Shown: in pieces, positions 26,100-35,389 of the stretch
Numbering within the stretch: position 1 is the stretch's first letter
Layout: every line of letters begins with the position of its first letter
DNA from: Gammaproteobacteria bacterium
GTDB taxonomy: Bacteria; Pseudomonadota; Gammaproteobacteria; Steroidobacterales; Rariloculaceae
Assembly: GCA_022820625.1 (NCBI GenBank)
Contig: JAJEFE010000090.1
Coordinates: 40,410 to 104,409 of the forward strand
Direction: 5' to 3'
DNA: 64,000 nt
Program-made: the position numbers and the translations under genes
The notes under the pieces: model-generated
Told to the model about the DNA's origin: nothing
Seen by the model: the letters and a program-made list of their open reading frames with translations, nothing else
Database searches by the model: none

Positions 26100-28451
26100 A
26101 TGAATCGGTCGGTCAAGCAAGTCGGGAATTCACATTGGACGTATCTCGCTACATTGCGTCTTGCAATGGGCGCACCCCTGGCCGCGCTGGTGGCGTTGCC
26201 CGCCCTGCATCTGGCTCCGATGTCGTCCGCAGCCGCCGAGACGGCGGATGAGCGCCTGGTGGAGGAGATTCTGGTCACCGCCCGCCACCGGGAGCAGGGC
26301 GTGCAGGATGTCGGCGTTTCCGTGAAGGCCTTCAGCCAGGACGACATCGATCAACTCGGCATTACCGACCTGAACGGGCTGACGCGGCTCACGCCTAGCC
26401 TGAACATCCAGGAGCGCGGCCCGAACCGGAACGAGATGAACATTCGCGGCGTGACCAACTTCCTGGTCACCCAGGACTTGGTGCCCTCCTCCCGGCCCGT
26501 GGGCATCTATCTCGACGATACGCCGGTGAACACGCTGGGCGGCGCCCAGTTCGACATTCGCTATTTCGACCTGCAGCGCATCGAGATCCTGCGGGGGCCC
26601 CAGGGCACCCTGTTCGGCGAGGGATCGAGCGCGGGTGCCGTGCGTTACTTCACCGAGAACCCCAGCCTCACCGAACTCGAGGGACGCATCGAAATCGAAC
26701 ATGCCACCGCAGGCCAGGGCGGTTCCGATGTCAGCGCCAAGGCGGCGGTTTCCATACCGCTCGTGCAAGACCGGCTGGGCGTTCGGCTCACCGGAGGGCG
26801 CTTCGCGGTGCCCGGCTACCTCGATGTCATCGACGGAGACCACGACGTCAACGACCTGGAGGCGACAATGTTCCGCGCCGTGGTGATCGCCGAGCCCAAC
26901 GACAGCTTGAGCGCCCGGTTCATGATTCAGCACGACGACTCCAAGGTCGGTTCGCTGGGGCTCTACACGGGCGAACCCGGCGACCGCAAGACCAACCTGC
27001 CGCAAAGCGACGATGAGATCGACGACGAAGCGCTGGTCACCAACCTCAAGATCGACTGGTCGGTGGGGCCGTTCGTTGCGACCTCGGTCACCAGCTACTT
27101 CGACCGGGACCGGCAGCGCGCCGTGTACGACCAGATCTACTCGGCCGTGGGTTCCCTCGCCTCCATTCCCTTCTTCGGATTCAAGGACAACTCGTTCATC
27201 AAGGACCAGATCACCTACGAGCAGTTCAGCCAGGAGGTGCGGGTCGTCTCCCAGTTCGACGGCCCCTTCCAGTTCACCGCCGGCCTTTTCTACCGGGACT
27301 TCGAGTTCACCACCGGCGGCATCAACGTGACCAGCGCCGTTTATCCCCTGTTGGGCTTTCCGAGCACCAGTCAGACAGAAATCCTGCAGGCCCTGGGCTT
27401 GCCGACGCCGGACCCGGTCATCGTCAACGACGGGGAGCAGATTTCGGTGTTTCTCGAAGCCGAATACCTCATCACCGAGCGGCTCAAGCTCATCGCCGGA
27501 GCGCGCAGCCACAACGAGGAACTCGATGTCGCCTCGCCGTCGGCAGGAATCTTCATCGGCTTTTCGCCGCTTTTGCTGCCGGCCATCTCCGAGAACGTCG
27601 ATATCGACGTGATCCTGCCCAAGGCGGCCCTGGAATTCTCCGTGACCGACGATGTCCTGCTCTACGGCCAGTTCGCCTCCGGCGCCCGCAACGGCAACAT
27701 CAACTCCACCGCCACCCTAGGCAGCATGGAACTGTTCGCCCCGGGCTCCAGCGAGGGGCTCGCGGGCTACGGCGACGACCGCACGAATACCTTCGAGGCC
27801 GGCATCAAGTCCCGCTTCGCGGATGGCCGGATCACGCTGAACGCCAGCGCCTATTACACGGACTACAAGGACCTGCAGGTGGTCGTGGCCACGCCGCCGC
27901 TGGGCTTCGGCCTGCTGTTGAACGCCAGCAAGGCGGTCTCCAAGGGCGCCGAGTTCGACCTGTACGCGGAGCCCCTCGACAACCTGTCGCTGTTCCTGGG
28001 CGGCAGCTACACCAAGGCCGAACTCGACTCTGAACTGGTGGTCAACCGCATCACCGGCCAGACGCTGGAGAAGGGCACGTCGCTGCCGTTTGCTCCGGAA
28101 TTCACCCTCACAGGGGGTGCGGAGGTGCGCTGGCCGCTTGCCGCCGCGCGAACCCTCTACTTCAACGGCACGTTTTCACACACCGGCAAGTACCGCAACG
28201 GCCTCGGCGGCGCATCGACCGACTCGAAGGACTTCACCGTGTTCGGGGCCGGGGCGGGCCTGCGGGCGGACCGCTGGTCCCTCGACGTGCGGGTGTCGAA
28301 CCTGACGGACAAGAAGCATTCGGTGGCAAGCAACTTTTTCGATGCGTTCGTCATCGCCAACCTCGGTTCGATCCCGCCGGGGATCACGTTCAACGAGAAC
28401 TTCATGCTACAGCCGCGCATGGTGCGGGTGGCGTTGCGCTTCAATTTCTGA
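26100..28451 (+). CDS. TonB-dependent outer-membrane receptor
   Basis: This 783-residue protein has a long signal region (about 46 residues, ending S-S-A-A-A), a TonB box (V-E-E-I-L-V-T-A), a plug domain with L-Q-R-I-E-I-L-R-G-P-Q-G-T-L-F-G, and a barrel ending V-A-L-R-F-N-F with a terminal Phe. The ATG at 26100 follows GGGAGGCA. The nearest same-strand genes are M20-like and cupin, 295 bases upstream across a gap with no recognisable gene, so the receptor probably has its own promoter. It is convergent with the sarcosine oxidase operon. The ligand is not deducible. Confidence 0.93.
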   Translation: MNRSVKQVGNSHWTYLATLRLAMGAPLAALVALPALHLAPMSSAAAETADERLVEEILVTARHREQGVQDVGVSVKAFSQDDIDQLGITDLNGLTRLTPSLNIQERGPNRNEMNIRGVTNFLVTQDLVPSSRPVGIYLDDTPVNTLGGAQFDIRYFDLQRIEILRGPQGTLFGEGSSAGAVRYFTENPSLTELEGRIEIEHATAGQGGSDVSAKAAVSIPLVQDRLGVRLTGGRFAVPGYLDVIDGDHDVNDLEATMFRAVVIAEPNDSLSARFMIQHDDSKVGSLGLYTGEPGDRKTNLPQSDDEIDDEALVTNLKIDWSVGPFVATSVTSYFDRDRQRAVYDQIYSAVGSLASIPFFGFKDNSFIKDQITYEQFSQEVRVVSQFDGPFQFTAGLFYRDFEFTTGGINVTSAVYPLLGFPSTSQTEILQALGLPTPDPVIVNDGEQISVFLEAEYLITERLKLIAGARSHNEELDVASPSAGIFIGFSPLLLPAISENVDIDVILPKAALEFSVTDDVLLYGQFASGARNGNINSTATLGSMELFAPGSSEGLAGYGDDRTNTFEAGIKSRFADGRITLNASAYYTDYKDLQVVVATPPLGFGLLLNASKAVSKGAEFDLYAEPLDNLSLFLGGSYTKAELDSELVVNRITGQTLEKGTSLPFAPEFTLTGGAEVRWPLAAARTLYFNGTFSHTGKYRNGLGGASTDSKDFTVFGAGAGLRADRWSLDVRVSNLTDKKHSVASNFFDAFVIANLGSIPPGITFNENFMLQPRMVRVALRFNF

Positions 28452-28456
28452 ACCGC

Positions 28457-28480
28457 GCAGGATCGACTGGAGGCTCCTGC
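28457..28480. terminator. Weak hairpin between convergent receptor and soxG
   Basis: GCAGGA (28457-28462) and TCCTGC (28475-28480) can pair across a 12-base loop, between the receptor stop and the soxG stop. The stem is short and lacks a T-run, so the call is tentative. Confidence 0.25.
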
Positions 28481-28492
28481 CAGCGGAGAGGG

Positions 28493-29017
28493 CTACATCG
28501 TGCCTTGGGCCGTGCGCTTTGCGATTGCGAGGGAATCCTCAAGCCAGTCGCGCAGGTACGGCCCGTAGCCGCGGTCCACATAGAGTTCGAAGGCATACGC
28601 GCCGGTGGCCACGACCACGGCGGGCACCTGCGCGAGGCGCGTCGGGCGGCAACCGTGCAAGGGAAAGTGGCGCTGCCGGAAGTCGAGGCCGCTGCCTGAC
28701 GCCAGCACCTCGCCAGCTCCCCGGCCTTCAATTCGCAACACCGCATAAGCCGCGGACTGATCGACCGCATTGTGGAGGAGGCCGGCAAGACCCGCGCTGC
28801 ATCGTTCGATCAGGGCCGATGCCGGCAGTTGCCGGCCGACCAACAACCAGTGGTCGGGACCGAGCCAAAGGCTTTGCGGCTCCTCGCCGGCAGCGCACAG
28901 CGGCGGCGCTAGGTCCAGGCGCTTTCCGGCTTCGTCGCAGGCCCCTTTCAAGACCCTTAGCGAGACGAGGGATCGATCGGTCCCACTGTCGATGCGAATG
29001 TGGTTATGGTCAGGCAC
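28493..29017 (-). CDS. soxG: Sarcosine oxidase gamma subunit
   Basis: This 174-residue protein is the small gamma subunit of heterotetrameric sarcosine oxidase, recognised from its place after soxA and from motifs L-W-L-G-P-D-H-W-L-L-V-G and D-Q-S-A-A-Y-A-V-L-R-I-E-G, then G-L-D-F-R-Q-R-H-F-P. The start is GTG at 29017, inside the end of soxA (8-base overlap); family length supports this choice. The subunit helps folding and stability of the complex around the folate site. It is the last gene of the soxBDAG operon. Confidence 0.88.
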   Translation of the reverse strand: MPDHNHIRIDSGTDRSLVSLRVLKGACDEAGKRLDLAPPLCAAGEEPQSLWLGPDHWLLVGRQLPASALIERCSAGLAGLLHNAVDQSAAYAVLRIEGRGAGEVLASGSGLDFRQRHFPLHGCRPTRLAQVPAVVVATGAYAFELYVDRGYGPYLRDWLEDSLAIAKRTAQGTM

Positions 29018-31859
29018 GCATCCGCTCCCCGGAAGGGTCGTAAAAGCAGGGATCGACAATGCGCGCCGGTAGGTTCCGTCCACTGTCGTAAACCAGCACC
29101 TCCTCGCCCTTGCGGCCGAAGCCGCCTTCGATGAGGCCGATGCCGACGGTCCTGCCCAGGGTGGGGCTGTCGCAGGCGCTGGTGACGAAGCCCTCGCTCC
29201 GCCTTTCGCCATCGTTCCCCGTCACGAAGTGTGCGCCCGCCGGGACGCTCGCGTTCCGGTCGAGCAGTTCGAAGCCGACCAGTTGGCGCCGGTCCGTCCG
29301 CCGGTCGTTGGGACGCGCAAGCGACCGGGCGCCGATGAAGTCGCGCCGCTTTCTGTCGACCACGGCCCCAAACCCGATATCGAGGGGATTCGTGGTGCCG
29401 TCGGTATCGACGCCAACATGCACGAACCCCTTCTCGGTGCGCAGCACCATCAGCGCCTCGACGCCGATCGGCACCAGTTTTCCGGGACCGGCTGCCGCTT
29501 GGAGCCGCTCGAATATCGACGCCGCACGGTTCGACGGAACGCTGAGTTCGTAGCTTTGCTCCCCTGAAAAACTCACGCGCTGCAAGCGATACGGCGCACC
29601 GTCCGCCAGCTGGCCGGCGGCAAAGCTCAGGTGCGGGAAGCTGGCGGTGGAAAGGTCGATCAACCCAGGCAGCGACTGCAGGACGGCGCGCGCGTCCGGG
29701 CCGGCCAGGGTCGCCACCGCCCACTGGGATGTGACGTTGCTCAGCACCAGCCGCATGTCGAAAAACTCGCACTGGTGCCATTCCTCGAGCCAGGCGGCGA
29801 TGCGCTCCGCATTGCCCGAGGTGGTGTTGACGAGGAAGTGGTCCTCGCCCAGGCGCACGAAGACGCCATCGTCGATGACGACGCCGTTCTCGTTGAGCAT
29901 CAGCCCGTATCGCACCCGTCCGGGCTTCAGGGTCAGCACGTTGTTGACGTAGATGCGGTCGAGGAAACGCGCCGCATCGGCCCCCTTGACCTCAATCTTG
30001 CCGAGCGGCGATCCGTCGAAAAACCCTACTGATTGGCGTACCGCCAACACCTCGCGGGCAATCGAGGCCGCACGGTCATCGCCATAGAAAGCCGGCCGCT
30101 TCCAAGCGCCGTAGTCATCGAAGACCGCGCCCTCGCCGGCATGCCAGTCGTGGGCGGCCAGCCGCTTCGCCGGGCGGTAGAAATCGCCGCGCCGGTTGCC
30201 GGCGATGGCGCCCATGGTCACCGGCATGAACTGCGGGCGGGCCGTGGTGGTGCCCACCTCCCCCGGGGATCTGCCCGTCAGTTGCGCGAGCAGGCTCAGG
30301 GCGCCTAGATTGCTGGTCTTGCCCTGGTCCACCGCCATGCCGGCCGTGGTGTAGCGTTTCATGTGCTCGACGGAGACGTAGTTTTCGCGCACGGCCAGTT
30401 CGATGTCGGCGGCGGTCACGTCGTGCTGGAAATCCACCCACTGGCGGCTGGTTGGCACCGGCGCGACCGTGCAGGGACGGACAATGGAGCCGTGCTCCCG
30501 GTCAAACCTGCCGCTTGCGGCGCCGACAACATCCAGATCCGCGGGGTCCTTGTCCGGCACGAAGCAGTGGCGCCGTTCGTCGTAGCGGAGCTTGCCGCCT
30601 GCCTGCGAGTAGAGTTGCGTGGTCGGGTTCAGTCCCCCGGACATGGCGATGAGGTCGCAATCCACCTGCTTGGTCGTTCCGTTCGCGGCGACGAAGCGGA
30701 AACCCCGTACGCCGGAAGATCCCCCGGCGGTCAGCGGCGTGGCGCCCGGATGCACGGCAATACCGCGTTCCTCGGCGGCGTCCAGCAACTCCCGTTCGAC
30801 ATCGCCACGCGTATCGACGACGGCGCGCACCGGCGTTCCGGCATCATGCACGGCAAGCAGCGAATGCCACCCGAAATCGTTGTTGACCACCCCGGCAACC
30901 CGCTGTCCGCAATTCACCGCGTACCGCCCGGCATACGCATGGACGGCACCGGCCAGCATGATTCCAGGCAGGTCGTTGTTGCCGAACAGCATGGGCTGCT
31001 CGGTCGCGCCGGTGGCCAGCACGATGCGTCTCGCCCGCACCTTATGGAAGGTCTCCACCGGGCCGTCGCTTCGGTAGGCGGCGCTCCGATCATGGACCGT
31101 CACCAGGTTGTGGTCATAGCAGCCGGCGGCCGTGGCATTGGCCATGAGCCGGACGTTGTCCATGCCGTCCAACTCGGCAAGGGTCGCTTCCAGCCAATCG
31201 TCGGAAGCCGCGCCATCGATCGCCATCGAATCGTGCAGCAGGGAACCGCCGAACGCCATGTCCTGTTCGGCAACCAGAACATCCTCGCCGCGGCGGCCGG
31301 CTTCCAATGCGGCCGCTAGGCCCGATGGGCCGGAACCCACAACCAGCACGTCGCAGTGACTGTTCAGGTGCCGGTAGCGCGTGCCGTCGGTCCCATCGGG
31401 AAGGCGTCCGATGCCTGCGGTGCGGCGCACCGCCCACTCGAAGGCCCGCCAACTCGGCCATTTGAACATCTTGTAATAGAAGCCCGCCGGCCAGAGGCGG
31501 TGCGTGAAATCCAGCGCACGCCCCAAGTCGAAGTTGACGGAAGGGAAACAGTTCTGGGATTGGGCAACCAGCCCGTCGAGCGCCGGCATGAGGGTGGCGC
31601 GTATGGAGGGGATATTCCCCGACCCCCAATCCACGCCGATTAGCGCATTGGGCTCCTCCGCGCCCGCCGACAGCACGCCACGGGGGCGATGCAGCTTCAT
31701 GCTGCGCCCCATGACCTTCACCCCATTCGCCAGCAGTGCCGAGGCCAGGGTGTCGCCGGGATGGCCGAGGTAGCGGCGCCCGTCGAACCTGAAGGCGACG
31801 GTGCGCGTCCGGTCGATGCGGCCGCCCTGGGATTTGCGAAAGGGCTGGGACGGGCTCAT
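29010..31859 (-). CDS. soxA: Sarcosine oxidase alpha subunit
   Basis: This 949-residue protein is the large subunit of heterotetrameric sarcosine oxidase, which demethylates sarcosine (N-methylglycine) to glycine and passes the one-carbon unit to tetrahydrofolate with formation of hydrogen peroxide. The N-terminal ferredoxin-like part (F-D-G-R-R-Y-L-G-H-P-G-D-T-L-A-S-A-L) is followed by an NAD-binding domain with V-V-G-S-G-P-S-G-L near residue 165 and a C-terminal GcvT-type folate-binding domain (about residues 590-949; L-M-L-N-E-N-G-V-V-I-D-D-G). Its ATG overlaps the soxD stop (ATGA). The frame is intact. Confidence 0.95.
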   Translation of the reverse strand: MSPSQPFRKSQGGRIDRTRTVAFRFDGRRYLGHPGDTLASALLANGVKVMGRSMKLHRPRGVLSAGAEEPNALIGVDWGSGNIPSIRATLMPALDGLVAQSQNCFPSVNFDLGRALDFTHRLWPAGFYYKMFKWPSWRAFEWAVRRTAGIGRLPDGTDGTRYRHLNSHCDVLVVGSGPSGLAAALEAGRRGEDVLVAEQDMAFGGSLLHDSMAIDGAASDDWLEATLAELDGMDNVRLMANATAAGCYDHNLVTVHDRSAAYRSDGPVETFHKVRARRIVLATGATEQPMLFGNNDLPGIMLAGAVHAYAGRYAVNCGQRVAGVVNNDFGWHSLLAVHDAGTPVRAVVDTRGDVERELLDAAEERGIAVHPGATPLTAGGSSGVRGFRFVAANGTTKQVDCDLIAMSGGLNPTTQLYSQAGGKLRYDERRHCFVPDKDPADLDVVGAASGRFDREHGSIVRPCTVAPVPTSRQWVDFQHDVTAADIELAVRENYVSVEHMKRYTTAGMAVDQGKTSNLGALSLLAQLTGRSPGEVGTTTARPQFMPVTMGAIAGNRRGDFYRPAKRLAAHDWHAGEGAVFDDYGAWKRPAFYGDDRAASIAREVLAVRQSVGFFDGSPLGKIEVKGADAARFLDRIYVNNVLTLKPGRVRYGLMLNENGVVIDDGVFVRLGEDHFLVNTTSGNAERIAAWLEEWHQCEFFDMRLVLSNVTSQWAVATLAGPDARAVLQSLPGLIDLSTASFPHLSFAAGQLADGAPYRLQRVSFSGEQSYELSVPSNRAASIFERLQAAAGPGKLVPIGVEALMVLRTEKGFVHVGVDTDGTTNPLDIGFGAVVDRKRRDFIGARSLARPNDRRTDRRQLVGFELLDRNASVPAGAHFVTGNDGERRSEGFVTSACDSPTLGRTVGIGLIEGGFGRKGEEVLVYDSGRNLPARIVDPCFYDPSGERMRA

Positions 31860-32161
31860 CGGCCGCCGTCCGCTTGCGATTCGTTCGAGCAGTCCACGAC
31901 CGGACGGGGCTCGCCAACTCCGTAAACCGCGTGAATCCGGTGGGTGACGGTGTCGCGGACGACATGGAACCACTGGCCGCAGCCGTGGCTGTGACACCAG
32001 CGTTCGTGAACCAGCCCCTTCGGGTTGTCACGGGCGAACAGATAGTCCGCCCATGCCTCGTCGCCGACATCGGTTTGCGGGATCGACCCGGGCACTTCGC
32101 CGCCGTAACGGAACTCGGCCTCGTCCCGCTCGCCGCAGCACGGGCAGGGGATGCGCAGCAT
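31856..32161 (-). CDS. soxD: Sarcosine oxidase delta subunit
   Basis: This 101-residue protein is the small zinc-binding delta subunit. The zinc site is visible as C-P-C-C-G-E-R at the N-terminus and H-S-H-G-C-G-Q-W-F near residue 60, with F-R-Y-G-G-E between. It overlaps soxB by one base at its start (TGATG) and soxA by four at its end, in the usual B-D-A-G order. It has a structural role in the complex. Confidence 0.95.
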   Translation of the reverse strand: MLRIPCPCCGERDEAEFRYGGEVPGSIPQTDVGDEAWADYLFARDNPKGLVHERWCHSHGCGQWFHVVRDTVTHRIHAVYGVGEPRPVVDCSNESQADGGR

Positions 32162-33405
32162 CAGTGCGCCACCCCCGATGCCGCGCCCTCATCGATCAGC
32201 GCCCCGGTCTCGAATCGCTCGAGCCCGAAATCGGCGATCAGCGGATGCGGCGCATCATGGGCCACCGTATGCGCCATGGTCTCGCCGCCGGCCGGGATCG
32301 CCTTGTAGCCGCCAGTGCCCCAGCCGCCGCTGACATAGAGGTTCTTGACGGGCGTGGCGCCCATGATCGGCGTCGTATCCGGCGTGATGTCCACGATCCC
32401 CGCCCACTGCCGCATCAGGCGCAGGCGGCTAAAGGCGGGAAACAGCTCGATCAACGCCGCCAGGTTCTCCTCCAGCAGCGGAATCCCGCCCCGCTGCGCA
32501 TAGCTGTTGTAGCCGTCCGCACCGCCGCCGAGGACCAGCTCGCCGCGGTCGCTCTGGCTGACGTAGGCGTGAATCGCCGGCGAGAGCACCACCGTGTCGA
32601 GACACGGCTTGATCGGCTCGCTGACCATCGCCTGCAGCGCCATGCTGGTGATGGGCACCCGGAACCCTGCTTTCGCCGCCAACACGCTGGTATGCCCGGC
32701 CACGCAGATGCAGACCTTCTCCGCCGCGATGGATCCGCGGCTGGTCGTAACGCCGGCAACCCGTCCGTCGGCGATGTCGAAACCGGTGACCTCGCACTGC
32801 TGGACGATGGACACGCCGAGCGCGTTCGCCGCGCGGGCATAGCCCCAGGCAACGGCATCGTGACGGGAAATGCCGCCCCGTCGCTGAATGAATCCACCAT
32901 GCACCGGAAAGCGCGCGTCGAGATTGAGCAGCGGCACGAGCTTGGCGATTTCCGCGGGCGTCATCACCTCGGAGTCGATGCCGTTGATGCGGATGGCGTT
33001 CGCCCAGCGCCGCAGGGCCTCCATTTCATGGTGGCTGTGCGCCAGTGTCAGGATGCCGCGCTGGCTGAGCATGACGTTGAAGTTGAGTTCCCGGCTTAAG
33101 CTCTCGTAGAGTTTGAGCGAGCGCTCGAAGAACGCCGCGCTCTGCGGCCAGAAATAGTTCGAGCGCGTCACCTGGGTGTTGCGCCCGGTGTTGCCGCCGC
33201 CGAGCCAGCCCTTCTCCAGGACGGCGACGTTCGTGATGCCGTGGTTTTTGGCGAGATAGTAGGCCGTGGCGAGGCCATGGCCGCCGGCGCCGATGACGAT
33301 GACATCATAGGTTCGCTCCGGTTCGGCCGAACGCCAAGCCCGGGGCCAGCCACGATGGCCGCGCAGTGCCCGCCCGACCAGCGCCGGGAACGAATAACCC
33401 CTCAC
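32161..33405 (-). CDS. soxB: Sarcosine oxidase beta subunit
   Basis: This 414-residue flavoprotein is the catalytic subunit that oxidises sarcosine. The FAD-binding motif is V-I-G-A-G-G-H-G-L near residue 38, and R181-H182-D-A-V-A-W-G-Y-A-R matches the conserved region that covalently binds FMN through a His. It starts with GTG at 33405, overlapping the stop of the DUF885 gene (GTGA), so the upstream metallohydrolase is part of the same operon. That coupling is uncommon for sox operons, which more often carry glyA or folate genes. Confidence 0.95.
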   Translation of the reverse strand: MRGYSFPALVGRALRGHRGWPRAWRSAEPERTYDVIVIGAGGHGLATAYYLAKNHGITNVAVLEKGWLGGGNTGRNTQVTRSNYFWPQSAAFFERSLKLYESLSRELNFNVMLSQRGILTLAHSHHEMEALRRWANAIRINGIDSEVMTPAEIAKLVPLLNLDARFPVHGGFIQRRGGISRHDAVAWGYARAANALGVSIVQQCEVTGFDIADGRVAGVTTSRGSIAAEKVCICVAGHTSVLAAKAGFRVPITSMALQAMVSEPIKPCLDTVVLSPAIHAYVSQSDRGELVLGGGADGYNSYAQRGGIPLLEENLAALIELFPAFSRLRLMRQWAGIVDITPDTTPIMGATPVKNLYVSGGWGTGGYKAIPAGGETMAHTVAHDAPHPLIADFGLERFETGALIDEGAASGVAH

Positions 33406-35198
33406 GATTCGCCCGTAGCGGGAACCGAGTGGGCATCGATCCAGCGCTGCATGCGGTTGTCCAGAACCTTTAACGGCAACGAACCGCCAGTGAGCAGCTC
33501 GACGTGGAACGCCCGCAGGTCGAACCGGTCCCCGAGCGCCTCCTCGGCGCGCCGGCGCAACTCGCGGATTTTCAGTTCGCCGTGCTTATAGGCCGTGGCC
33601 TGGCCGGGATAGGTGATGTAGCGGTCGACTTCGGCGATCACATTCTTTCGGGTCAGGCCGGTGTTGGCCAGCATGAAGTCGATGGCCTCCTGCCGGGTCC
33701 AGCCCATGGCGTGCAGGCCGGGGTCCACGACCAGGCGCGCGGCCCGCCACATGTCGTAGATCAGGCGGCCGAAGCGCTCGTAGGGGGTGGCGTAGATGCC
33801 CATTTCCTCGCCGAGGAACTCGCTGTACAGGCCCCAGCCCTCGCCGAAGGCGTGGAAGTAGTAGAAGCGCCGCCAGTCGGGGAGGTCCTCGTTCTCGCCT
33901 TGGAACGAGAACTGCAGGTGGTGGCCCGGCACCGACTCGTGCAGGCCCAAGGCGGGCAGCTCGTAGAGCGGACGGCTCGCCAGGTCGTAAAGGTTCACGA
34001 AGTACCGGCCGGCGCGGGTGCCGTCGGCGGCGCCGGGCTGGTAGAAGGCCGTGGGAGTCAGGGGCGCGATCTGTTCGGGAATTACGCTGATGCCGTAGGG
34101 GTTGCTGGGCAGCCGGGAGAAGAACTGCGGCAACCGGGCCTCGATGGTCTTGCCGATCCACGCGACGCGATGCAGATAGGTCTCTTCATCGGCGGCGTAG
34201 AACTGGGGGTCGGAGCGCAGGAAGGCCAGGAATGCGGCGAAGTCGCCCTCGAAATCGACCTCGCGCATCACGGCTTCCATTTCGCCGCGAATGCGATCGA
34301 CCTCGCGGCGGCCGAGGGCGTGAATGGCGGGGGCATCCGTGTCCAAGCTGGTGTAGTAGCGCAGTGCGTGGTCATAGGCCGCCCGCCCGCCGGGCAGGGA
34401 GGAAAGCCCCACCGAGGTTCGGCAGGCCGGTTCGTAGCTCTCGGCGTAGAAGTCCGCGAAGGCCCGGTAGGCGGGGTTGACGACGTCGTCGATCACGCGC
34501 AGCGCCTCGCCGCGCAACGCCTCGCGCACCGCCGGGGCAAGCGAGTCGGGCATGGCCGCGAACGGCTTGGCGAACACGCTGGCCTCCGGAGTCTCCGAAA
34601 TGTAGTCGATGATCGACTTCCCGTAGCCCTGGAGCGACGCGCAAGGCTGGGTGTAGCCGCCTTCCATGCCGGCCCGCATCAGGTCGATGTTCTGCCGGGC
34701 GTACGGACCGAACCCCGTCAGGCGCACGAGCAGATCCCGGTAGTCCTGCTCTGAGGCATAGGGCGTCGCCTGGATCAGGTCCGCGAAGCGACTGTGCCAG
34801 CCGCCGAAGGAGTTGATGGTGAAGAAGCGGGTGCCGAAGTCCAGGTTGCGCCGTTCGTGGGTCAGCATCCACTCGAAGGCTTCGTAGTGTTCGCGATTGG
34901 CCGGGCTCAGCTCCCGCGCATCGATCTCCTCAAGTCCGGCGATGGCCCGGTCGAGCCTGGCGACCCGGGCCGCGAGCGCTTCGGGGCTGAGGTCATCCAC
35001 CCGGTCGCGGTAGCGGTTCTCCCCCCACAAGGCTGCCGCCAGCGGCGCGGCTTGCACCTGGGCTTCCCAGAATTCCGCCATGAGCCTCTCCAGCGATTCG
35101 TCGGGGGGCGAGGCATGCGCCATTCCGACGGCCAGGAGGACGATGGCGAAAACGATGCATCGGTAAGAGCCGATGCGCGAAATCCGATGTGCGTTCAT
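33402..35198 (-). CDS. DUF885 metallohydrolase, exported
   Basis: This 598-residue protein has a Sec signal (residues 1-29, M-A-H-A-S) and belongs to the DUF885 family, whose members carry a gluzincin-like metal site: H420-E421-S-V-P-G-H426-H427-L-Q-F here, with F-G-E-G-W-G-L-Y about 30 residues later. It should be a periplasmic metal-dependent peptidase or amidase. The start at 35198 gives the signal peptide. Its stop codon overlaps the soxB start (GTGA), so it is the first gene of the sox operon and may release sarcosine or a sarcosine-containing unit from a larger compound. Confidence 0.9.
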   Translation of the reverse strand: MNAHRISRIGSYRCIVFAIVLLAVGMAHASPPDESLERLMAEFWEAQVQAAPLAAALWGENRYRDRVDDLSPEALAARVARLDRAIAGLEEIDARELSPANREHYEAFEWMLTHERRNLDFGTRFFTINSFGGWHSRFADLIQATPYASEQDYRDLLVRLTGFGPYARQNIDLMRAGMEGGYTQPCASLQGYGKSIIDYISETPEASVFAKPFAAMPDSLAPAVREALRGEALRVIDDVVNPAYRAFADFYAESYEPACRTSVGLSSLPGGRAAYDHALRYYTSLDTDAPAIHALGRREVDRIRGEMEAVMREVDFEGDFAAFLAFLRSDPQFYAADEETYLHRVAWIGKTIEARLPQFFSRLPSNPYGISVIPEQIAPLTPTAFYQPGAADGTRAGRYFVNLYDLASRPLYELPALGLHESVPGHHLQFSFQGENEDLPDWRRFYYFHAFGEGWGLYSEFLGEEMGIYATPYERFGRLIYDMWRAARLVVDPGLHAMGWTRQEAIDFMLANTGLTRKNVIAEVDRYITYPGQATAYKHGELKIRELRRRAEEALGDRFDLRAFHVELLTGGSLPLKVLDNRMQRWIDAHSVPATGES

Positions 35199-35291
35199 GC
35201 TTTCAACCTGCGTGATTGGGGACGATTGCCTGCCCACTGTTGTTTCAGGACGCACTGCCTCGACATTCGCTCAGCCCATGCGGGCGCTCGT

Positions 35292-35321
35292 CTTCCCGAC
35301 GTGCGCACTTCCCGACGTGCG
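35292..35321. promoter_or_regulatory. Direct repeat in divergent promoter region of the sox operon
   Basis: CTTCCCGACGTGCG occurs twice (35292-35305 and 35308-35321), 16 bases apart, in the 191-base gap between the DUF885-sox operon and the divergent serine hydrolase gene. The spacing and position suit a regulator binding site. The regulator is unknown. Confidence 0.5.
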
Positions 35322-35389
35322 GATTGACCCGCCCGCGCCCGCTGCTCAAAATCGGACGTTCAAGGAGAGTCTCAACGCAGGGAGACGAG

